DNA of 64,000 nucleotides from JAZKID01 sp965247525 (lineage in GTDB: Bacteria > Pseudomonadota > Alphaproteobacteria > Rhizobiales > UBA4765): the NCBI GenBank assembly GCA_965247525.1, contig OZ252015.1, forward strand, positions 62,001-126,000, given 5' to 3'. The position numbers and the translations under genes are program-made. Below, one piece after another: positions 50,215 to 59,858 of this stretch. Below the pieces are notes generated by a model. The model worked only from the letters and a program-made list of their open reading frames with translations. It did no database searches and was not told the origin of the DNA. Each line of letters begins with the position of its first letter. Within the stretch, counting starts at the first letter, position 1.

Positions 50215-53200
50215 TTGCAACACGCCTCCTTTTCGCAACTCGCATTTGCTGATGAACAGATTGTTATTGAACAGCTGATTTTGCGTGCGCGTTTTTCAGA
50301 TGAGGAGCGCCAGCGGATTGCATCACTTGCAACATCGCTTGTTATGAATGCGCGGGAAAAAGACGAAGGCGGCATTGATGCGTTCATGTCTCAATACGGG
50401 CTTTCAACAAATGAAGGCGTGGTCTTGATGTGCCTTGCCGAAGCTTTGCTGCGCATCCCAGATGCAGACACGGCTGATGCTTTCATAACCGACAAACTTG
50501 CTGAGCAGAACTGGGCGTCACATCTTGGCCAGTCAGATTCACTTTTTGTGAATGCATCGACATGGGGGCTGATGCTCACGGGTAAAATCGTGGCAATGGG
50601 AAAGGCCAAAAACGATGAGCTCAGCGGTACGCTAAAAAGGCTTTTTGCTCGCTCATCTGAACCTGTGATCCGCAAAGCCATGAAAACAGCGATGCGAATT
50701 ATCGGCAGACAGTTTGTTCTTGGCCGCACAATTCAAGAAGCTTTGAAGTTTGCTGCGGCAGGAGAGCCCAAAGGCTACCGCTATTCGTTCGACATGCTGG
50801 GCGAAGCGGCGATGACGATGAAAGATGCGCGTCGCTATGCCACATCTTATATGAACGCAATTCTGGCCATCAGCACACATGCGCAAGGGCAGGGCGATAT
50901 TTTTTCGGCTCCATCGATCTCCGTCAAATTGTCGGCGCTGCACCCGCGCTATGAAGCACGCCAGGAAAAACGGGTGTTTACGGAGCTGTACCCAACCTTG
51001 CTCGAACTTGCCGAGGCCGCCAAAACCGGCGGCATCGGGTTTACGGTCGATGCGGAAGAATCCGAGCGTCTTGATCTCAGCCTCAAACTGTTTGAAAGAC
51101 TGGCGCAGGAACCGGCGCTGCGCGATTGGAACGGGCTTGGCCTTGCCGTGCAGGCTTATGGGAAACGCAGCGGCCTTGTTATCGAAACTCTTATTGCCCT
51201 TGCAGAAACTGCGGGTCGCATTATCCCGCTGCGCCTTGTGAAAGGCGCGTATTGGGACACGGAAATCAAGCACGGGCAGGAAAACGGATATACAGACTAT
51301 CCCGTGTTCACACGTAAAGCCGGAACCGACACGTCATATCTTGCTTGCGCAAAGCTGATGCTGTCACGCCGTGATGTGCTTTACCCGCAATTTGCCACGC
51401 ATAATGCCCATACTGTTGCTGCCATCAATATTATGGCTGGCGCGCAAAAAGGATATGAGTATCAACGCCTGCACGGTATGGGTGAAGCGCTCTATTCGGG
51501 CGTTGTGCCCAAAGACAGGCTCGGCATTCCATGCCGCATTTATGCACCTGTCGGCACACATGAAGACCTGCTGGCCTATCTTGTGCGCCGCCTTCTTGAA
51601 AATGGCGCAAACACCTCTTTCGTTAATCAGCTGGCTGACAGCGCGACACCCATTGCCGGTATTATCGCCGACCCGGTCGAAGCGCTCGCCAATGAAACAA
51701 TTAAACGACACCCACGCATTCCCCTTCCGAAAGATATTTTCATGCCTGAACGCCTCAACTCACCCGGCCTTGCTTTATGGGACGAGGATATCTGGCGCGA
51801 TACGCTGCAGGCGGTGAAGGCTGAACTCAAAACACCAACGCATGCTGTTCCGCTTGGCAATGGCGTCAAAGGTGGCGAAACGCTCAATATCAATGCACCG
51901 CATGACCGCCGCATCATTGTCGGAACAGTGCAACAGGCAACGGCAAATGACGTTGCTTCAGCCATTCAGGGTGCCGCAAAAGCACAGCATAGCTGGGACG
52001 CGCTGAAAGGTAAAAAACGCAACCAGATTTTAAGCAAGGTCGCAGATCTTTTCATTGATCACAAAGCCCGCCTTCTTGGTTTGCTTGTGATGGAGGCTGG
52101 AAAAACACTGGACAATGCTGTTGCCGACTGGCGCGAGGCCATCGATTTTCTTCGTTATTATGGCGCGAAAGCAGAAGAGCAGTTTGAAGGCGCGATTGAC
52201 CTGCGCGGTCCGACGGGTGAAAAAAATGAGATGTCTTTGCATGGGCGAGGTGTTTTTGCCTGCATTGCGCCTTGGAATTTTCCACTTGCCATTTTTACAG
52301 GGCAGATCGCCGCCGCTTTGGCTGCGGGTAACACGGTTGCGGCAAAGCCCGCTGAACAGACGCCCCTTGTTGCCTATGAAGCGATCAAACTTTTTCATGA
52401 AGCTGGCGTGCCAAAAGACGCGCTCGCTTTTCTTCCAGGTCCTGGTGAAACTGTTGGTGCAGCGCTTGTTGCGCACAAAGAAATTATGGGTGTTGCTTTT
52501 ACCGGCTCGAACGCCACAGCATCTCTTATTCAGCGTTCTCTTGCCGATCGTAGCGGTGTTATCGTGCCTCTCATCGCCGAAACAGGCGGGCTCAACGCAC
52601 TCGTCGTTGACAGCACAGCGCTCATTGAAGCTGCCGTGCGTGACACGGTTCGTTCAAGCTTTGACAGCGCCGGCCAGCGTTGCTCGGCGCTTCGTATTGT
52701 TTATGTGCAAGACGACATCGCAGACAAGTTCATTGAAATGCTGAAAGGCGCCATGGATGAGTTGTGCGTCAATGATCCAATGGACTACGCAACTGACATT
52801 GGGCCCGTTATTGATGAAGAAGCTGCCTCAAAGCTGGAACAGCACAAAATTAAAATGCGGCAGAGCGCAAAAGTTATCAAGGAGCTGACGCTGAGTGATG
52901 ATTGCGCAAACGGCACTTTTGTTGCGCCTGCAGCTTATGAGCTTTCCAACCCTGATGATCTGTCAGAGGAAATTTTTGGACCAATCCTGCATGTCAGCCG
53001 CTGGAAAGCAGGGCAGCTGAAACAGGTTTGCAATCACATCAATAAAGCAGGGTTTGGTTTGACGCTGGGTCTGCACACGCGCATTGAACAGACAATTCGC
53101 GATGTAAAAACCTATGCGCGCGTTGGCAATATGTATGTCAACCGTAACCAGATTGGTGCTGTTGTCGGTGTTCAACCATTTGGCGGCGAGGGGCTTTCCG

Positions 53201-53316
53201 GCACCGGACCAAAAGCGGGCGGGCCGCACTACCTTTATCGTTTTGCTGTTGAGCGCGTCGTCTCCACTGACATCACAGCAGCGGGCGGCAATGCAACGCT
53301 ACTGAATTTGTCGTAA
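50215..53316 (+). CDS. putA: Bifunctional proline dehydrogenase / P5C dehydrogenase PutA
   Basis: Oxidises proline to glutamate in two steps with substrate channelling. About 1033 residues. It lacks the N-terminal ribbon-helix-helix repressor domain, so it should not regulate its own gene. The N-terminal half is the FAD-binding PRODH barrel (FDMLGEAAMT, SVKLSALHPRYE, LRLVKGAYWDTEIK). The second half is the aldehyde dehydrogenase: APWNFPLAIFTGQ, ETGGLNALVV with the catalytic glutamate, and FDSAGQRCSALR with the catalytic cysteine. Start uncertain: TTG 50215 follows GAGAG by five bases, and TTGs at 50200 and 50203 are also possible. No ATG is available before the conserved region. Confidence 0.93.
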   Translation: MQHASFSQLAFADEQIVIEQLILRARFSDEERQRIASLATSLVMNAREKDEGGIDAFMSQYGLSTNEGVVLMCLAEALLRIPDADTADAFITDKLAEQNWASHLGQSDSLFVNASTWGLMLTGKIVAMGKAKNDELSGTLKRLFARSSEPVIRKAMKTAMRIIGRQFVLGRTIQEALKFAAAGEPKGYRYSFDMLGEAAMTMKDARRYATSYMNAILAISTHAQGQGDIFSAPSISVKLSALHPRYEARQEKRVFTELYPTLLELAEAAKTGGIGFTVDAEESERLDLSLKLFERLAQEPALRDWNGLGLAVQAYGKRSGLVIETLIALAETAGRIIPLRLVKGAYWDTEIKHGQENGYTDYPVFTRKAGTDTSYLACAKLMLSRRDVLYPQFATHNAHTVAAINIMAGAQKGYEYQRLHGMGEALYSGVVPKDRLGIPCRIYAPVGTHEDLLAYLVRRLLENGANTSFVNQLADSATPIAGIIADPVEALANETIKRHPRIPLPKDIFMPERLNSPGLALWDEDIWRDTLQAVKAELKTPTHAVPLGNGVKGGETLNINAPHDRRIIVGTVQQATANDVASAIQGAAKAQHSWDALKGKKRNQILSKVADLFIDHKARLLGLLVMEAGKTLDNAVADWREAIDFLRYYGAKAEEQFEGAIDLRGPTGEKNEMSLHGRGVFACIAPWNFPLAIFTGQIAAALAAGNTVAAKPAEQTPLVAYEAIKLFHEAGVPKDALAFLPGPGETVGAALVAHKEIMGVAFTGSNATASLIQRSLADRSGVIVPLIAETGGLNALVVDSTALIEAAVRDTVRSSFDSAGQRCSALRIVYVQDDIADKFIEMLKGAMDELCVNDPMDYATDIGPVIDEEAASKLEQHKIKMRQSAKVIKELTLSDDCANGTFVAPAAYELSNPDDLSEEIFGPILHVSRWKAGQLKQVCNHINKAGFGLTLGLHTRIEQTIRDVKTYARVGNMYVNRNQIGAVVGVQPFGGEGLSGTGPKAGGPHYLYRFAVERVVSTDITAAGGNATLLNLS

Positions 53317-53429
53317 GTTTTTTCAAATAAAATTTAAGTAAAACTTGTGCTAGTAATGCTTAATACATGTTTACTTTGAACTGATTACTTCTTTCAACTA
53401 CATTGATGCTTGTAACAGCAAAGGCAAGC

Positions 53430-54338
53430 ATGACATACTCAGAAACCAGCGCCAAAACCTCACACGTCATTGTTCTTGGCAATGAAAAAGGCGGCACAGG
53501 TAAATCAACAATCGCCCTTCAACTTGCTGTAAGCCTGATGCTGGAAGGCATGCGCGTCGCGACAATCGATCTCGACGGACGCCAGCAGACGCTCACTTCA
53601 TATATTCGTAATCGCCGCGCTTATGCAAAGACACAAAGTCTTTTCCTGCCAACACCGGATCACCATGTCCTTGAGCAGGCCGCAACCGACAGTTTGAAAA
53701 CAAATAAATGGTCGGACACCGAAGCTTTTACCCGCATTCTCTCCAGCCTGGAGCAGCGCGTCGATTTTATCATTATTGATTGCCCAAGCTCGAATTGCCC
53801 GCTGTCTTTGATGGCGCATGCTGCTGCCGATACATTGCTGACGCCGATGAATGACAGCCTTGTCGATATCGACACATTGGCGCACCTCAAAGGCGAAAAC
53901 GTCACGCCGCGCCCAAGCCTTTACACGGAAACTGTTCTGGCAGCGCTTGAAGAGCGCCTGAATGAAGACAATGCAGGCACAGATTGGGTTGTGATGCGCA
54001 ACAGGCTGGTGAGCGGCGTTGGCGGACATCGACATGTCGGGTCTGTCCTTGAAAAGCTGAGCGCGCAATTTGGAATGCGTGTTGGCCCCGGCCTTTCAGA
54101 GCATGCAATCTTCCGCGAATATTTTGACAAGGGTTTAACGGCGCTTGATAGCGTTGAATGTTTCGAAGCTTCGAAAAGACCAACAGTTGAACATATGGCC
54201 AGCCGCCAGGAACTTATGGCGCTGATCGAATATCTCAATCTCCCACTCGACGACAGATCCGTACGACGCCGTCAGGCGCGCGAAATCTGGAGAGAGTCGG
54301 CCAACTTGCCACTCGAATTGACGGAGATTTTAGCTTAG
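53430..54338 (+). CDS. mipZ: Division plane positioning ATPase MipZ
   Basis: ParA-like ATPase that forms a gradient from the poles and inhibits FtsZ, placing the division site at mid-cell in alphaproteobacteria. The 302 residues start MTYSETSAK. The deviant Walker A GNEKGGTGKST is at about residues 17-27, the IDLDGRQQTLT segment typical of MipZ (rather than ParA) follows, and FIIIDCPSSNCPLSL is Walker B. GLSEHAIFREYFDKGLT comes later. ATG 53430 is chosen because AAAGG lies five bases before it; the frame runs back to 53403. A GC-rich terminator follows. Confidence 0.93.
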   Translation: MTYSETSAKTSHVIVLGNEKGGTGKSTIALQLAVSLMLEGMRVATIDLDGRQQTLTSYIRNRRAYAKTQSLFLPTPDHHVLEQAATDSLKTNKWSDTEAFTRILSSLEQRVDFIIIDCPSSNCPLSLMAHAAADTLLTPMNDSLVDIDTLAHLKGENVTPRPSLYTETVLAALEERLNEDNAGTDWVVMRNRLVSGVGGHRHVGSVLEKLSAQFGMRVGPGLSEHAIFREYFDKGLTALDSVECFEASKRPTVEHMASRQELMALIEYLNLPLDDRSVRRRQAREIWRESANLPLELTEILA

Positions 54339-54464
54339 CCACCAGCATCATTTAATGAACGACTTACTGACGACGATAATTTAAAAATATACTGAGTTCT
54401 GGACAATTTAATTATAAGTTAGAAACGATTAATTTTTCTTTAAAATATAGAGGTGGCCTAAGGG

Positions 54465-54499
54465 ACGCGCGGGGTTACAGCCCCGCGCGTTTCCTTTTC
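54465..54499 (+). terminator. GC-rich intrinsic terminator after mipZ
   Basis: Ten perfect pairs (ACGCGCGGGG with CCCCGCGCGT) around TTACAG, then TTCCTTTTC. It lies about 125 bases after the mipZ stop, beyond an AT-rich stretch, and before the J-domain gene. Confidence 0.8.
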
Positions 54500-54542
54500 T
54501 AGCGGCACTTTCACTGAAAGCCAAGACCCGCTATGCAAGTTT

Positions 54543-55265
54543 ATGGCCCCTTTTCTCCTTGGTTTCCTTGCTCTTGTCATTATTCTTAGCTGGACGCGCA
54601 AATATATGGCGCCAGAGGCCAGCAGGATCGCAGGTGCAGGCGAAAAGCTGGTCAGTGCCGTTGTTCTCGCAATGGCGCTTTACTACCTCTTCAAAGGCTC
54701 TGTTTTTCTCGGCCTTGTCCTTGGCTCCATTGCTCTGTCGCGGGTGGGGACGCAGGCGTTCTGGTGGATGTTTTTGCCCGACCTGCCACGGCCAAAGTTT
54801 CGCACCCGCTATCTTGATATGCAGGTTGACGTGAAAAAAGGAATTTTCACAGGCAGTGTCCGCTCCGGCAGTTATGCTGGCCGCGCACTCGACAGTTTTA
54901 GCAAAGACGAATTGATCGCTTTGTTTTCTGCTTTTGCAGATGACAGGGAAAGCTGCGAATTACTCGCAGCGTATCTTGATCGCCGGCATCCCCTCTGGCG
55001 TGAAAACGCGCATGCGAACGCGGGCGCGGGGCAGGCTGGATCTGGCGCGTCCCATACGTTGAGTGAGGAGGAGGCTTATGAAATTCTTGGCCTTCAGAAA
55101 GGCGCCTCTGTCGAGGAAATCAGTGAGGCGTACAGGCGCCTCATGAAAGGGCTGCACCCCGATGCGGGCGGCAGCGCTTGGATTGCTACCAGAATTAATT
55201 CCGCCAGAGACAGGCTTGTCAAAACGCATTACTCAACTCCACAACGCAAAACGGGTTACACTTAG
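54543..55265 (+). CDS. Membrane-anchored J-domain protein
   Basis: A 240-residue co-chaperone-like protein. It has two N-terminal membrane helices (about 2-18 and 38-62), a middle domain (FRTRYLDMQVDVKKGIFTG and ALDSFSKDELIALFSAFADD), and a C-terminal J domain (SEEEAYEILGLQKGASVEEISEAYRRLMKGLHPDAGG). The HPD tripeptide needed to stimulate DnaK is intact. The layout resembles the Tim14/DjlC type of alphaproteobacterial membrane J proteins. It is convergent with the D,D-carboxypeptidase gene and stands after mipZ, a usual neighbour. Confidence 0.88.
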   Translation: MAPFLLGFLALVIILSWTRKYMAPEASRIAGAGEKLVSAVVLAMALYYLFKGSVFLGLVLGSIALSRVGTQAFWWMFLPDLPRPKFRTRYLDMQVDVKKGIFTGSVRSGSYAGRALDSFSKDELIALFSAFADDRESCELLAAYLDRRHPLWRENAHANAGAGQAGSGASHTLSEEEAYEILGLQKGASVEEISEAYRRLMKGLHPDAGGSAWIATRINSARDRLVKTHYSTPQRKTGYT

Positions 55266-55274
55266 AAAAAGATT

Positions 55275-56765
55275 TTACAGACGAACGGTGACACACTGGT
55301 AGGCAGCACTTTTGAGAGCTTTACAGGCATTCTGCGCAGCTTCTCTCTCATCAAAGCCAGCAAAGCGCGCACGGTACAATGTTGCCTTACCGACAGTCAC
55401 TGTTTGCGTATACGTCTTGGTGTCCGCAAGCGCATTTTTAAGTTTCGCTTTGGCTTCGTTGAGCATTTTCATGGCTTCGTTTTCTGAACTTGCCGCGGCA
55501 ATCTGCACGGCCCACGCACCATCTGCGCTTACCGGTTTTGCGGCTGCGCGTAGTGGCTGCGCGTTATCAAGCGAAGCCGTTACAATATCAGACGGCATGT
55601 CACGGTCGGCCTTGCGCGCTTGCGCACCGACAGCCCATTTCATGGCTGGAGCGGCTTGGCGCGGCGGTGCGATCTGCTCTGCTTTAAATGAAGAGCGATC
55701 ATCAGGTGTTGCTGCAATTGCAGGCTGTATCATCGCAACGAATTTGTTTTGAGGCTGATTTGCTGGCGGTGCCGAAAGGGCAATAGGGACGCTGCGCGCA
55801 TCTTTTGGTTCCGCTACGTCATCCTGTTCATGGTCTTCGCTTACATCTTGTGTTTTGCGGCGACGGTCGTATGAAGCGATGACGCTGTCTTTACGCGTGT
55901 TGAAGATACGCGCCATCAATTGCTTGTCGATGATTTTGTGTGTCGACGCCTGCGGAAGATACCGCATGACAAGGCCAGCCATCTGGTTGTCGCGCTGCGC
56001 GCCCGTAATTCCGCCCATGACAACAGCGACAACATGGCGGCCGTCAATGCGTGCCGATGTCAGAAGATTGAAACCAGATGCGCGTGTGTAACCTGTCTTG
56101 ATACCGTCAACGCCGCGCACACGCCCCAGAAGGCGGTTGTGGCCGCCAATCATGTGGCCACGAAAATCAAAGGCGCGGGTCGAAAAATAACGTGCGTTAT
56201 CTGGAAAACGTTCGTAAAGGGCGCGCCCCAGCAAAGCCAGATCGCGCGCCGTTGTTTTTTGTCGCGGGTCGGGCAGGCCGGACGCATTTTTATAAATCGT
56301 ATTGCTCATCCCGATCTGGCGGGCTTTTTGCGTCATCATTAAGGCGAATGCATCTTGGCTGCCCGCAATGTTTTCAGCGATGACAACGGCAACGTCGTTG
56401 GCAGAGCGCGTGACAATCGCTAAAATGGCCTCGCGCACGCTGATCGTGTCGCCAGCGCGCACGCCAAGTTTGGAAGGCGCCTGCTGTGTCGCAAATTTTG
56501 TGACTTTAAGCGGCGAAGACAGGTTGAACCTGCCGCGTTCCATTTCCTCGAACAGAAGATAAAGCGTCATGACTTTTGTCACGGACGCAGGGAAGCGGGG
56601 CGCATCGGGCGATGATTGTTGGAGCACTTCGCCTGTATTGGCATCAACGACAATAGAGGAAGATGGCGCAGCATGTGCAGATGTGGTGCTTAGCGGCGAC
56701 AGAGCGAGCGCAAGCCCTGTCAGACCGGACAAACCGAAAATTTTGAGTTTTTCGTTACGCAGCAC
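55275..56765 (-). CDS. D-alanyl-D-alanine carboxypeptidase (S11) with SPOR domain
   Basis: Penicillin-binding-type peptidase trimming the terminal D-Ala from peptidoglycan stem peptides. The 496 residues have a signal peptide ending SAHAA near residue 33. The serine-peptidase motifs are S61-V-T-K64, S121-A-N123 and K223-T-G225. A linker rich in Pro, Ala and Gln follows (about 300-410). The C-terminal SPOR domain (WAVQIAAASSENEAMKML, then ATLYRARFAGFDEREAAQNAC) should direct it to septal glycan. Divergent from clpS across about 280 bases. The order dac, clpS, clpA is common in alphaproteobacteria. Confidence 0.93.
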   Translation of the reverse strand: MLRNEKLKIFGLSGLTGLALALSPLSTTSAHAAPSSSIVVDANTGEVLQQSSPDAPRFPASVTKVMTLYLLFEEMERGRFNLSSPLKVTKFATQQAPSKLGVRAGDTISVREAILAIVTRSANDVAVVIAENIAGSQDAFALMMTQKARQIGMSNTIYKNASGLPDPRQKTTARDLALLGRALYERFPDNARYFSTRAFDFRGHMIGGHNRLLGRVRGVDGIKTGYTRASGFNLLTSARIDGRHVVAVVMGGITGAQRDNQMAGLVMRYLPQASTHKIIDKQLMARIFNTRKDSVIASYDRRRKTQDVSEDHEQDDVAEPKDARSVPIALSAPPANQPQNKFVAMIQPAIAATPDDRSSFKAEQIAPPRQAAPAMKWAVGAQARKADRDMPSDIVTASLDNAQPLRAAAKPVSADGAWAVQIAAASSENEAMKMLNEAKAKLKNALADTKTYTQTVTVGKATLYRARFAGFDEREAAQNACKALKSAAYQCVTVRL

Positions 56766-57049
56766 TAGTTTATTCCCACTTCTCGACGACGGCTTTAAAA
56801 AAAACGAGTTCTTCGTTTCATCGCGAAAAACGTTAAAATCTCTTAAGCTTCCGGTTTTTTAGCTTCCGCAAGATCAAGAGCTTTCGACGTTTTTATTTCG
56901 CCAACCGCTGTCTTGTTTGATGACAATAAATCATTGAGGTTATTGATCTGTAAAATTCCTGGAAAAATTACCAGGGCGGCTTGGAAAGTGCCATGCTCCG
57001 CATTACATTCAAAAAATGATGTTTTTGTTCGGGGGTTTAAGCAAGGTTC

Positions 57050-57385
57050 ATGTCCTCTTCAGATAAAGACGATATGATGGGTGCAGATGGTATTGAGGGT
57101 CAGCTTGCAACGAAACCAAGCCCAAAGACAAAAAAGCCCAATCTTTATCGGGTCTTGTTGCTCAATGACGATTACACCCCCATGGACTTTGTGGTCCATG
57201 TTCTTAGCCGCTTTTTCAATAAATCGACCGAAGACGCCATGACGATCATGCTGCACGTTCATCAGCAGGGCGTTGGCGAATGTGGAATTTTCACTTTTGA
57301 AGTCGCAGAGACCAAAGTCACACAAGTGATGGACTTCGCCCGCAAACACCAGCATCCTTTGCAATGTGTGATGGAAAAAAAATGA
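57050..57385 (+). CDS. clpS: ATP-dependent Clp protease adaptor ClpS
   Basis: Adaptor that binds N-end-rule degrons and hands them to ClpA. The 111 residues show LYRVLLLNDDYTPMDFVVHVLSRFF, with the substrate-binding Asn-Asp pair and Met, then IMLHVHQQGVGECGIFTFEVAETK and the C-terminal HPLQCVME. It has an extended, probably disordered N-terminus of about 30 residues. AAGG is close before the ATG. It lies 42 bases before clpA, and the aat product at 36223 feeds the same pathway. Confidence 0.97.
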   Translation: MSSSDKDDMMGADGIEGQLATKPSPKTKKPNLYRVLLLNDDYTPMDFVVHVLSRFFNKSTEDAMTIMLHVHQQGVGECGIFTFEVAETKVTQVMDFARKHQHPLQCVMEKK

Positions 57386-57427
57386 TTCTGATCTGGGTTT
57401 TTGCACCCGCGCAGAAAGGACAATAAC

Positions 57428-59776
57428 TTGCCTTCATTCTCACGCCATCTTGAACAGGCCTTGCATCGTGCTCTGGCAATTGCCGGTGAACACGCGCACG
57501 AGCATGCAACGCTCGAGCATTTATTGCTGTCTTTGACCGATGATCCAGATGCCAGCGCCGTAATGCAGGCCTGCAACGTTCAAATCGCCGTTCTTCGCAA
57601 AAATCTTGAAGATTATATTGAAAACGATCTTGAAAACCTCATCAACCCAAACGGCGAAGACGCAAAACCCACGGCCGGTTTTCAACGTGTGATTCAGCGC
57701 GCGGTCATTCATGTCCAGTCTTCGGGGCGCGAGGAGGTTACAGGTGCCAATGTGCTTGTCGCAATTTTTGCCGAGCGTGAAAGCCATGCCGCCTATTTCC
57801 TTTCTGAGCAGGAGATGACCCGTTATGACGCTGTCAATTATATCAGCCACGGCGTTGCAAAACGCGCCGACCTGCACCGGCCGCGCGCGGCCAAGGGTGT
57901 TGAGGATGATGATGACCACAATGGCCATTCTGAAGATGGACAAAAGAAGAAAAAAGCTGATGCGCTCGAGAGTTACTGCATTAATCTCAACCTAAAAGCG
58001 AAGGCTGGGAAAATTGACCCGCTGATTGGCCGGGATACAGAAATTTCGCGCACGGTTCAAATTCTTTGCCGCCGTTCCAAAAACAATCCGCTGTTTGTTG
58101 GCGACCCTGGCGTTGGCAAAACCGCCATTGCCGAAGGTCTTGCCTTGCGGATTATCAACGGCGAAGTTCCGGAAGTTTTAAGAGACAATGTTATTTTCGC
58201 CCTTGATATGGGCGCGCTTTTGGCGGGTACGCGCTACCGTGGTGATTTTGAGGAACGTTTGAAGCAGGTCGTGAAGGAAATTGAGGCCACGCCCGGCGCA
58301 ATCATTTTTATTGATGAAATTCACACTGTTATTGGTGCTGGCGCCACATCCGGCGGCGCGATGGACGCTTCAAACCTTTTAAAACCCGCATTGCAGTCTG
58401 GCCAGATGCGCTGCATCGGTTCGACGACCTATAAAGAATACCGTCAATATTTTGAAAAAGACCGCGCCCTTGTGCGCCGCTTTCAGAAAATTGATGTTGT
58501 TGAGCCTAAAATACCTGATGCCATTGAGATTCTAAAGGGCCTCAAGCCTTATTTTGAAGACTTCCATAAAGTGAAGTTTACCGATGATGCCATCAAATCC
58601 GCGGTTGAGCTCTCCGCGCGCTATCTGCATGACCGCAAACTGCCGGACAAAGCCATTGATGTGATCGATGAAAGCGGGGCCAGCCAGATGCTGTTACCTG
58701 AAAACAAGCGCAAAAAGATTATTGGTGTTGCTGAGATTGAAGCGACGATTTCAAGCATGGCGCGTATTCCGTCAAAAACGGTTTCAGCCAATGACGCGGA
58801 AGTGTTGCAAAAGCTTGAGCGCGATCTGAAAACGATTGTGTTCGGCCAGGACAAGGCGATCGATGCACTGACATCGGCGATCAAGCTGGCGCGCGCTGGC
58901 TTGCGGGAACCTGAAAAACCGATTGGCTCTTATCTGTTCTCAGGTCCTACAGGCGTGGGCAAAACGGAAGTTGCCAAAAGGCTTGCCGAAGTTCTTGGCG
59001 TTCCGTTCCAGCGCTTCGACATGTCGGAATATTCTGAGAAGCACACCGTGTCGCGCCTTATCGGCGCACCTCCGGGCTATGTCGGTTTTGAACAGGGTGG
59101 GCTTTTAACAGATGCCGCCGACCAGAATCCCTACAGCGTGATCCTTCTCGATGAAATCGAAAAAGCGCATCAGGATCTTTACAATATTTTGCTGCAAGTC
59201 ATGGATCACGGCAAGCTGACGGATCACAATGGCAAACAGGTCGATTTTCGAAATTCGATTTTAATTATGACAACAAATGCCGGTGCGGCCGACATGGCGC
59301 GTGCGCCGATGGGTTTTGGCCGTATTCGCCGTGAAGGTGATGACGAAGAGGCCATCAATAAGCTATTCTCGCCGGAATTCCGCAACCGTCTTGATGCTAT
59401 TATCCCCTTCGCGCCATTGCCACGCGAGGTTGTGCGCCAGGTTGCACAGAAATTTATCTTTCAGCTTGAAGCACAATTGTCTGACCGCGGCGTTGTCATT
59501 GAGGTCACGGAAGATGCGCTCAGCCTGATCGCCGAAAAAGGCTATGACGATAAAATGGGTGCGCGGCCTTTGGGACGTGTCATTCAGGAAGACATTAAGA
59601 AACCGCTTGCGGAAGAGGTCTTGTTTGGCCGCCTGAAAGACGGCGGCACAGTTAAGCTTTCTGTGGCGCTTGATGAGAACCAGAAACGCAAACTCATTTT
59701 TGCATTTCCGGACACGTCGCTGTTGCCAAAGCCGCAAAAGCCCAAGGGTCGAAAAAAAGCGGACGTTAAGTCATAA
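57428..59776 (+). CDS. clpA: ATP-dependent Clp protease ATP-binding subunit ClpA
   Basis: AAA+ unfoldase that feeds substrates to ClpP. The 782 residues have the N-domain (LEQALHRALAIAGEHAHEHATLEHLLL), a charged linker with Lys and Asp runs near 165-185, and two AAA+ modules with Walker A GDPGVGKTA near residue 224 and GPTGVGKTE near residue 506. Walker B motifs are IIFIDEIHT and VILLDEIEKAH. The start is TTG 57428 (MPSFSRHLEQ), supported by AGAAAGGA seven bases upstream; no ATG lies in the right place. A terminator follows. Confidence 0.96.
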   Translation: MPSFSRHLEQALHRALAIAGEHAHEHATLEHLLLSLTDDPDASAVMQACNVQIAVLRKNLEDYIENDLENLINPNGEDAKPTAGFQRVIQRAVIHVQSSGREEVTGANVLVAIFAERESHAAYFLSEQEMTRYDAVNYISHGVAKRADLHRPRAAKGVEDDDDHNGHSEDGQKKKKADALESYCINLNLKAKAGKIDPLIGRDTEISRTVQILCRRSKNNPLFVGDPGVGKTAIAEGLALRIINGEVPEVLRDNVIFALDMGALLAGTRYRGDFEERLKQVVKEIEATPGAIIFIDEIHTVIGAGATSGGAMDASNLLKPALQSGQMRCIGSTTYKEYRQYFEKDRALVRRFQKIDVVEPKIPDAIEILKGLKPYFEDFHKVKFTDDAIKSAVELSARYLHDRKLPDKAIDVIDESGASQMLLPENKRKKIIGVAEIEATISSMARIPSKTVSANDAEVLQKLERDLKTIVFGQDKAIDALTSAIKLARAGLREPEKPIGSYLFSGPTGVGKTEVAKRLAEVLGVPFQRFDMSEYSEKHTVSRLIGAPPGYVGFEQGGLLTDAADQNPYSVILLDEIEKAHQDLYNILLQVMDHGKLTDHNGKQVDFRNSILIMTTNAGAADMARAPMGFGRIRREGDDEEAINKLFSPEFRNRLDAIIPFAPLPREVVRQVAQKFIFQLEAQLSDRGVVIEVTEDALSLIAEKGYDDKMGARPLGRVIQEDIKKPLAEEVLFGRLKDGGTVKLSVALDENQKRKLIFAFPDTSLLPKPQKPKGRKKADVKS

Positions 59777-59834
59777 AAAACGCGGCCTTTAATTGTGCCA
59801 TTCGCTTGCGCTCAGGCACCAAAAGCCGCGTTTT
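59777..59834 (+). terminator. Long two-part terminator between clpA and the convergent collagen-like gene
   Basis: AAAACGCGGC pairs with GCCGCGTTTT across 38 bases that include an inner GTGCC/GGCAC stem. The A-rich and T-rich arms let it act for both clpA and the convergent gene. Confidence 0.8.
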
Positions 59835-59858
59835 CTGTCTGCTCGTTTCAGCAAATTA

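Noticed and set aside
53403..54338. Plasmid- or phage-type ParA
   Set aside because: The deviant Walker A with IDLDGRQQTLT and the chromosomal context fit MipZ; no parB or parS-like repeats are present.
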